Origin: JBFIHZ01 sp041601535
GTDB taxonomy: Bacteria; Pseudomonadota; Gammaproteobacteria; Xanthomonadales; SZUA-36
Direction of reading: 5' to 3'
DNA length: 30,364 nucleotides
Assembly: GCA_041601535.1 (NCBI GenBank)
Contig: JBFIHZ010000007.1
Location: 1 to 30,364, forward strand
Positions 25,052-30,364 of this stretch are shown one piece after another. Within the stretch, counting starts at the first letter, position 1; each line of letters opens with the position of its first letter. A model generated the notes under the pieces. The model ran no database searches. It had not been told where the DNA came from and worked only from the letters and a program-made list of their open reading frames with translations. The position numbers were made by a program, and so were the translations under genes.

Positions 25052-25471
25052 ATGATTACTGTCGAGGCCATTGACCACGTGGTGCTGCGCACCAGCAACC
25101 TGCCGGAAATGATCCGCTTCTACAGCGAGGTTCTGGGCTGCGCAGTTGAGCGTGAACTGCCGCAGGAAGTCGGCCTGGTGCAATTGCGCGCCGGCAATGC
25201 CCTGATCGACCTGGTGAATGTGGACAGCCAGTTGGGGCGCGCTGGCGGCGGCCCGCCTGCAGATTCAGCTCGCAACATGGATCATTTCTGTTTGCAGATC
25301 GCCGCGATTTCACAGCAACAACTGCTCGACTGGCTGCAACACAACGGCGTGGCCACGGGCGAATTCGAGACACGCTATGGTGCCACCGGCTTTGGCCCCT
25401 CGCTGTACCTGCGGGATCCGGAAGGCAATATCGTGGAGCTGCGCATTGCCGGTACGGCCGAACCCGCTTGA
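25052..25471 (+). CDS. VOC (glyoxalase/dioxygenase fold) family protein
   Basis: This 139-residue single-module vicinal oxygen chelate protein has the usual start (IDHVVLRTSNLPEMIRFYSEVLG) and end (YLRDPEGNIVELR). Likely metal ligands are H9, H78 and E129. It belongs to the broad glyoxalase/bleomycin-resistance superfamily, and the substrate cannot be assigned. It begins 10 bases after the LOG-family gene and probably shares its promoter. Confidence 0.9.
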   Translation: MITVEAIDHVVLRTSNLPEMIRFYSEVLGCAVERELPQEVGLVQLRAGNALIDLVNVDSQLGRAGGGPPADSARNMDHFCLQIAAISQQQLLDWLQHNGVATGEFETRYGATGFGPSLYLRDPEGNIVELRIAGTAEPA

Positions 25472-25505
25472 GCCGCGGACCGGTCCGACCGCGCCGGCAC
25501 CGGGC

Positions 25506-26384
25506 TCAATCCGCCCCGAAGCGTGATTCAAACCGCCAGGTGCGATTGATGTGCAGCACGTCCACGTGCTCGGTGATGTTATCCGGCAAGGGGGCATAGG
25601 GGGCGGCCATCTGCACGATATTGCGAGCCGCCTGGTCGATCTCGGGAATGCCGGAACTGCGCATCACCTCGATGCTCTCGATGGAGCCGTTCTGCAAAAT
25701 GCCTACCGACAACACCAGGTCACCGTGCAGGCCTTTCTGGCGCAGTTCCACCGGGTAGTTCATATTGCCCACCCGCTCCACCTTGGCCACCCAGGCGCTC
25801 ATGTAACTGGCGAATTCGTACTGCTTGGTATTGGCGGAAATATATTGCCGCCGCGGCAGCTTGGACTGGAATGGCCGCGGCCGGCTCAGCTCCGGCTGCA
25901 GGCTGGCCATGTCCATGCTTTGCCGCATCAGCCGCGCCGCACTGGGCATCTCGCTGTCCGGTTGCTCCACCTGGTTCTGTTCCAGCGGCGCGCTGTCGTC
26001 GGCCTGTATCGCCACCACTTCGCGCTGCGAGGTTTCCGGCACCGGCATCTGCTCGGTGCTGTTCGCCGGATCAACACCGGCTTCGGGCGTGGGCAGTTGC
26101 CCACTGACGGGTTCCGAGGGACGTTGTTTTTCACGTTCCTTGCCGCCGCCTTTCTGGCTGGCCTGGGCCAGGTAATCCGCATCATCCGGCTCGGATTCGG
26201 AGCGCCATTTAACCAGGATCACATCCAGCGTATCGGCCAGCCGTGGCGTCGGGTCCAGGCTGATGCCGAACTTCACCCCCAGCAGCACCGCCGCATGCAA
26301 GGCAATGGCGGCCACCAGGCAGACCATAAAGCGGTCGTGATACCAGGCCTGGCGGCGCTGACTTTGGCTCAGCGAACGGTTCAT
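25506..26384 (-). CDS. TonB family energy-transducing protein
   Basis: This 292-residue inner-membrane protein has a short cytoplasmic N-terminus, one anchor helix (about 19-40), a long Pro/Glu/Gln/Ser-rich periplasmic linker, and a C-terminal TonB domain (about 200-290). The domain has the pattern NYPVELRQKGLHGDLVLSVGILQNGSIESIEVMRSSG. TonB proteins pass energy from ExbB-ExbD to outer-membrane receptors. No exbB or exbD is nearby. A TonB-like gene next to gshB and the pil cluster also occurs in Pseudomonas aeruginosa (tonB3, linked to twitching motility), which suggests a role in pilus function here. Its start overlaps the gshB stop (ATGA). Confidence 0.88.
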   Translation of the reverse strand: MNRSLSQSQRRQAWYHDRFMVCLVAAIALHAAVLLGVKFGISLDPTPRLADTLDVILVKWRSESEPDDADYLAQASQKGGGKEREKQRPSEPVSGQLPTPEAGVDPANSTEQMPVPETSQREVVAIQADDSAPLEQNQVEQPDSEMPSAARLMRQSMDMASLQPELSRPRPFQSKLPRRQYISANTKQYEFASYMSAWVAKVERVGNMNYPVELRQKGLHGDLVLSVGILQNGSIESIEVMRSSGIPEIDQAARNIVQMAAPYAPLPDNITEHVDVLHINRTWRFESRFGAD

Positions 26385-27349
26385 GCGGTGCGCTTGTTCT
26401 CCAGTGCGTCAAACAGTTTGCCAGCGATGTTCAGCTCGAACTGGGCATCGAGTTCGCGGATGCAGGTGGGGCTGGTGACATTGATTTCGGTCAGGTAATC
26501 ACCTATCACATCCAGGCCGGCGAACAGGATGCCACGCCGCTTCAGTTCGGGGCTGACCTGCTCGCAAATCCAGTAATCCCGGTCACTCAGCGCCACACCC
26601 TTGCCACTGCCGCCCTTGGCCAGGTTGCCGCGGAAATCGCCGGCACCGGGAATACGGGCCAGCGCATAGGGAACCGGCGTGCCGTCCACCACCAGGATAC
26701 GCTTGTCACCCGAGGTGATTTCCGGAATGTATTTCTGCACCATCACCCATTCGCTGTTGCCGGCGGTAATGGTTTCCAGGATCACGTTGAGGTTGGGGTC
26801 ATCGGGGCGTGCCTGGAAAATGGAATCGCCGCCCATGCCATCGAGTGGTTTGACGATGGACAAACCGTGCTGCCCAATAAACTCGCGGATGTCAGCCGCG
26901 GTCTGGGTAATCCAGGTCGGCACGCAGCACTGCGGGAACTGCGTGATAAAGCACTTCTCATTGGCATCGCGCAGCGCCTGTGGGCGGTTGACCACCAGCA
27001 CGCCGGCACGTTCTGCCAGGTCCAGGATATAGGTGCTGTACACATAGGCCATGTCAAACGGTGGGTCCTTGCGCATCAGCAGAAAATCCAGCGCAGACAG
27101 TTCGCGCTCCTGCGCCTCGCCCAGCGTAAACCAGTCTTCCGCCTGGTCGCGCACCTGCAACTGCCGCATCGGTGCCCGGGCCACGCCTTCACGCACGCTC
27201 AGCCATGGGGCTTCCATATACCACAACACATGACCGCGGCGCTGCGCTTCCAGCAACATGGCAAAACTCGAATCCTTATACGTTTTGATGCTGGCGATCG
27301 GGTCCATAATGATCCCGGTATGACGCCCGCCTCCCTGCTGTTGGCTCAT
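26381..27349 (-). CDS. gshB: Glutathione synthetase
   Basis: GshB adds glycine to gamma-glutamylcysteine with ATP to finish glutathione. The 322-residue protein (E. coli 316) has the N-terminal GIIMDPIASIKTYKDSS, the ATP-grasp segments VMVQKYIPEITSGDKRILVV and RIPGAGDFRGNLAKGGSG, and the metal-binding GLDVIGDYLTEINVTSPT. The ATG at 27349 places GIIMDP where the family expects it, although the nearest AGG is far upstream. The gene overlaps the tonB-like gene by 4 bases and diverges from pilG. Confidence 0.96.
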   Translation of the reverse strand: MSQQQGGGRHTGIIMDPIASIKTYKDSSFAMLLEAQRRGHVLWYMEAPWLSVREGVARAPMRQLQVRDQAEDWFTLGEAQERELSALDFLLMRKDPPFDMAYVYSTYILDLAERAGVLVVNRPQALRDANEKCFITQFPQCCVPTWITQTAADIREFIGQHGLSIVKPLDGMGGDSIFQARPDDPNLNVILETITAGNSEWVMVQKYIPEITSGDKRILVVDGTPVPYALARIPGAGDFRGNLAKGGSGKGVALSDRDYWICEQVSPELKRRGILFAGLDVIGDYLTEINVTSPTCIRELDAQFELNIAGKLFDALENKRTA

Positions 27350-27635
27350 GGTTGAAACTGCCTGTGATGAATGGAATGGCTGTATTATCGGGCTGAACCA
27401 GCCGGGTTGCCAGTATTACCCCGGCCGCAACCGCGGCTTCAGCTGCCAGCCGGGAAGGCCACCTGGCTCGTTCGCTGAGCAATTCCTGAGCTTTTTTACA
27501 TAAGCCTTTGTTACTGCTGGATTCTGCACTGGAAAGTGGTAGTATAGGAGTTCTCAGCTCAGAAAAGTGGGCTGATTATGCGTTTCAAATCAAGGGCCAG
27601 GAGGGCCTGCTGCAGCGATACCCAAGGATGGAATC
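27350..27635. other. Divergent regulatory gap between gshB and pilG
   Basis: This 286-base gap holds no convincing gene. On the minus strand GATAAT near 27395 could be a -10 box for gshB. On the plus strand the AT-richer part around 27490-27550 includes TTCTGC and TATAGG 15 bases apart, a poor but possible pilG promoter. I see no sigma-54 site with correct GG-GC spacing. AAGGA before the pilG ATG is its ribosome binding site. Confidence 0.4.
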
Positions 27636-28073
27636 ATGACTCAAGCAAACGTCAACGGCACATCTGCCGAAGCAAACGGTTCAGCACCGGACCAGGCAGG
27701 GGAATCCGCCTTGCGCATCCTGGTAGTGGATGACAGCGCCACCATTCGCCGCTCAGCGGAAAGCATGCTGGCCGCCGAAGGCCACGAAGTGGTGACTGCC
27801 GAAAACGGCTTCGAAGCCCTGTCCAAGGTGGCCAGGCACAACCCGGACCTGATTTTCGTAGATATCATGATGCCACGGCTGGATGGCTACCAGACCTGCG
27901 CCATCATCAAGAACAATTCTCAATACCGCGCCACGCCAGTGGTCATGCTGACCAGCAAAGACGGCCTGTTTGACCAGGCCCGTGGGCGCGTTGTGGGCTC
28001 GGATCTTTACCTGACCAAGCCCTTTACCAAGCAGGAACTGCTGGCGGCGGTGGCGCAACACGCGGCCAACTGA
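27636..28073 (+). CDS. pilG: Twitching motility response regulator PilG
   Basis: PilG is a single-domain CheY-like regulator that acts on type IV pilus extension. The 145-residue protein has the acidic pocket D32-D33, the phosphorylation site D76 (FVDIMMPRLDG), T106 and K128 (LTKPF). The segments FVDIMMPRLDGYQTCAIIKNN, SKDGLFDQARGRVVGSD and YLTKPFTKQELL match PilG rather than PilH. An unusual 25-residue polar N-terminal extension (Asn, Ala, Ser, Gly) precedes the receiver domain. The Pil-Chp adaptor gene pilI follows directly. Confidence 0.93.
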   Translation: MTQANVNGTSAEANGSAPDQAGESALRILVVDDSATIRRSAESMLAAEGHEVVTAENGFEALSKVARHNPDLIFVDIMMPRLDGYQTCAIIKNNSQYRATPVVMLTSKDGLFDQARGRVVGSDLYLTKPFTKQELLAAVAQHAAN

Positions 28074-28131
28074 AGCAGCCAACAAGCAGGACAGGCATCC
28101 AGGTCCATGAACAGGGAAAGTGACGGGACAG

Positions 28132-28680
28132 ATGATAGCAAAGAGCGACAGAACAGCTTTTCGCAAGCTGCAGGAGTACCAGCGGCTTAGCGAGAGCTTC
28201 AAACCGGGTCAATCCGGTGTCGGCGACCACTCTGAAGAGTGGAGCGGCGTGACGTTCCGGCTGGGCGACCACAGGCTGGCCTGCAAGATCGAACGCATTC
28301 AGGAAATTCTCCCCTTGCCTGCCGCCACCCCGGTACCCGGCGCGAAACCCTGGATCCTGGGCCTGGCCAACGTGCGCGGCTCATTGATGACGGTGGTTGA
28401 TCTGGCCTGGTTCCTGAACGGCACGCGCACCCCGGTCACCGCCCGCACCCGGGTACTGTCTACCTCACTGCTCAAGGCGCCGCTGGGATTACTGATCGAC
28501 GAGGTGTTCGGGCAACGGCATTTCCTCAGCAGCGACGCCCGGGATGCTGAACTTCCTGACGAGTCTCCGCTTGGCACCATCGTCAGCAAACAACACCAGC
28601 TTGGAACCGAGTCCTGGCACGAACTGGACCTGGACCAGCTGTTCAATTCATCGGAGTTTTTGAATGGCGCTGCATCTTAA
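28132..28680 (+). CDS. pilI: CheW-like adaptor PilI of the Pil-Chp system
   Basis: PilI is a CheW-domain scaffold that couples the receptor PilJ to the histidine kinase ChpA. The 182-residue protein has an N-terminal helical lead (about 1-35) and a CheW domain with WSGVTFRLGDHRLAC, PVPGAKPWILGLANVRGSLMTVVDL and GLLIDEVFGQRHF. The start may be ATG 28132 or GTG 28120; both have GGGA a few bases upstream. It follows pilG by 58 bases with no pilH between, and precedes pilJ by 70 bases. Confidence 0.9.
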   Translation: MIAKSDRTAFRKLQEYQRLSESFKPGQSGVGDHSEEWSGVTFRLGDHRLACKIERIQEILPLPAATPVPGAKPWILGLANVRGSLMTVVDLAWFLNGTRTPVTARTRVLSTSLLKAPLGLLIDEVFGQRHFLSSDARDAELPDESPLGTIVSKQHQLGTESWHELDLDQLFNSSEFLNGAAS

Positions 28681-28750
28681 ATTCTGGCGGAAGCGGGGTC
28701 ATGCTACCCAAAAGGGGTACTTCCATAATCATGACAAAGGAAACCAGCAC

Positions 28751-30364
28751 ATGAACATGGACCCAACCAAGCCGGCGATTCAACGTTCCGGGCGTTTGTA
28801 TGTCCTGGTGGGCCTGCTGGTGTTCCTGCTGGCCTTTGTCGCCATCACCTTCTACCTGATCACCCGGGACAGCCGTAACCAGGCGGAATGGATCGGCCAT
28901 TCCACCAACGTGCAGGTGTTGTCACAGCAGATGGCGAAATCGGCGGCCGAAGCGGCCGAAGGCACGCTGATCGCGTTTTTTGAACTGGGCGATGCGCGCG
29001 GCGGCATTGAACACGCCATGAACAGCCTGAAAGAAGGCGACCCGGTGCGCTCCCTGCCGGCCCTGCCGGGCGCCATCAACAAGCCACTGGGCGCGCTGGA
29101 TGACACCTGGCAACGTATGGACCGCAACGCCCAGACCATTGTGGAACGGGAAGAGCTGGTACTGGAACTGGCCAAGGCCAGCGCCGCGTTTATCAACGTG
29201 CTGCCCAAAATCCAGGCGCTGACCGACGAGGCGGTGCGTACCCTGACCCAGAACAACGCCCCCAGCCAGCAGATTTTCGTGGCCGGGCGGCAACTGGTGT
29301 TGTCTGACCGCATCCTGCGTCATCTGAATGAAATCCTGCGTGGCGGCAGCGGTATCGTCGCCGCGGCGGACAACTTCCGCAAGGAAGTGGACTACTTTGA
29401 ACAGATGCTCACCGCCCTGTTGCGCGGCAGCAGTACCGTGGGCGTGACCCAGGTGCGCAACACCGAAGCGCTGAACGCACTGGCGCAGGTACGCGAGCTG
29501 TTCGATGAAACGCGTCCGCAGATGGACTTTATCCTGGCGTCTTCGGCCGACCTGCTGGAAGTGCGCGGCGCGGCGGACGGCATTTTCCTCGACAGCAAAG
29601 ACATGTTCGACCAGGCGCGCATGGTTTCTGAAGCGGTACAGGACCGCTCGGACTCGCGCATCTGGCCGTCGCTGTGGTCCGGCTCGCTGGGGCTGATCCT
29701 GATGCTGGCCATTGTCGCCTGGCTGATACGTTCTTTCCTGGCTACCGAACGGCAGCGTGCGCAGCTGGCCGGTACCCAGAACCAGCGTAACCAGCAGGCC
29801 ATCATGCGCCTGCTGGACGAAATGGAATCGCTGGCCGACGGCGACCTGACGGTGCGCGCCACGGTCACCGATGACATGACCGGCGCCATCGCCGATTCAG
29901 TGAACTTCGCGGTAGAGCAACTGCGGGAGCTGGTCACCGGCATCAATATCACCGCACAGACCGTGGCCGAATCGGCACATGAAACCATGACCACCACCAG
30001 CAAGCTGGCCGAAGCATCGGGCCGCCAGGCTGAACAGGTGCGCAATGTGACCGACACCATCAATGAAATGGCGCAGGCATTTGACGTGATGGCCGAACGC
30101 TCGCGCGAATCCAGCGAGGTAGCCGAACGCTCCGTGGCCATTGCCAACAGCGGCGCGCAGATGACCCAGCAGACCATCCGTGGCATGGACACCATCCGCG
30201 ACCAGATCCAGAAAACCTCCAAGCGCATCAAACGCCTGGGTGAGTCCTCACAGGAAATCGGCGATATCGTTGAACTGATCAACGGCATTTCCGAGCAAAC
30301 CAATATCCTGGCCTTGAACGCCGCCATCCAGTCTGCCTCGGCCGGTGGCGCGGGGCGTGGTTTC
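28751..30364 (+). CDS. pilJ: Methyl-accepting chemotaxis protein PilJ (3' truncated)
   Basis: PilJ is the transmembrane receptor of the Pil-Chp system that controls twitching motility and surface sensing. The visible 538 codons contain TM1 (about 16-37), a large periplasmic region (about 40-305), TM2 (about 312-332), a HAMP-like region (about 350-405) and the start of the cytoplasmic helical signalling domain. The frame runs off the window end within the hairpin tip (NILALNAAIQSASAGGAGRGF). The ATG at 28751 has AAGGA nine bases upstream. An ATG at 28731 is in another frame and stops at once. Residue 533 is Gly where most receptors have Glu in the AGE.GRGF tip motif. Confidence 0.93.
   Translation, partial: MNMDPTKPAIQRSGRLYVLVGLLVFLLAFVAITFYLITRDSRNQAEWIGHSTNVQVLSQQMAKSAAEAAEGTLIAFFELGDARGGIEHAMNSLKEGDPVRSLPALPGAINKPLGALDDTWQRMDRNAQTIVEREELVLELAKASAAFINVLPKIQALTDEAVRTLTQNNAPSQQIFVAGRQLVLSDRILRHLNEILRGGSGIVAAADNFRKEVDYFEQMLTALLRGSSTVGVTQVRNTEALNALAQVRELFDETRPQMDFILASSADLLEVRGAADGIFLDSKDMFDQARMVSEAVQDRSDSRIWPSLWSGSLGLILMLAIVAWLIRSFLATERQRAQLAGTQNQRNQQAIMRLLDEMESLADGDLTVRATVTDDMTGAIADSVNFAVEQLRELVTGINITAQTVAESAHETMTTTSKLAEASGRQAEQVRNVTDTINEMAQAFDVMAERSRESSEVAERSVAIANSGAQMTQQTIRGMDTIRDQIQKTSKRIKRLGESSQEIGDIVELINGISEQTNILALNAAIQSASAGGAGRGF

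Noticed and set aside
28705..28720. Hairpin TACCC-AAAAG-GGGTA between pilI and pilJ
   Set aside because: The stem is only 5 bp with no T-run, too weak to call a terminator.
1..30364. Mobile elements, CRISPR arrays, tRNA or rRNA genes
   Set aside because: Reading both strands I saw no transposase, integrase, spaced repeats, cloverleaf sequence or rRNA segment; the genes are core-type with similar base composition.

Overview
The window is a chromosomal segment of a GC-rich gammaproteobacterium. The gene blocks resemble those of pseudomonads and related orders: yqgE-ruvX-pyrB, gshB-tonB, a Pil-Chp twitching cluster (pilG-pilI-pilJ) and an ahcY-metF methyl-cycle unit with an SAH riboswitch. Two NhaB-type Na+/H+ antiporters in tandem suggest a marine, saline or alkaline habitat, but that is an inference. 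I see no insertion sequence, prophage, CRISPR array, tRNA or rRNA. No intergenic gap exceeds about 290 bp.

Region 1 (1-9376) holds mixed housekeeping and envelope genes: a 5'-truncated DUF3667 membrane protein, an M17 leucyl aminopeptidase, a DegQ/MucD-type periplasmic protease with a candidate sigma-E promoter, an HNH nuclease next to a stand-alone 5'-3' exonuclease, a secreted beta-propeller-like protein, a Nudix hydrolase, an exported isoaspartyl peptidase/asparaginase and a small two-helix membrane protein.

Region 2 (9438-13212, all minus strand) is the activated methyl cycle. MetK makes S-adenosylmethionine, AhcY removes S-adenosylhomocysteine and MetF supplies methyl-THF. A well-formed SAH riboswitch lies between metK and ahcY, so SAH build-up should raise ahcY-metF expression.

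Region 3 (13404-20642) carries tandem nhaB paralogues separated by a strong intrinsic terminator. Then come small membrane proteins, a CBS-domain protein, a Rieske ferredoxin and an SLC13 permease with RCK_C domains.

Region 4 (20824-27349) carries trmB, yqgE-ruvX, pyrB preceded by a translationally coupled 20-codon upstream ORF, a family-6 uracil-DNA-glycosylase homologue, a LOG-VOC gene pair, and gshB-tonB overlapping by 4 nt. Region 5 (27636-end) is the start of the Pil-Chp chemosensory operon. It runs directly from pilG to pilI, without the pilH usually found between them, and the window ends inside pilJ.

The points most worth a second look are the riboswitch and the ahcY start it implies, the terminator between the two nhaB genes, the missing pilH, the unusual pyrB leader and the HNH/exonuclease pair. 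I did not find a clearly new multi-gene system; most of the window is ordinary core genome.
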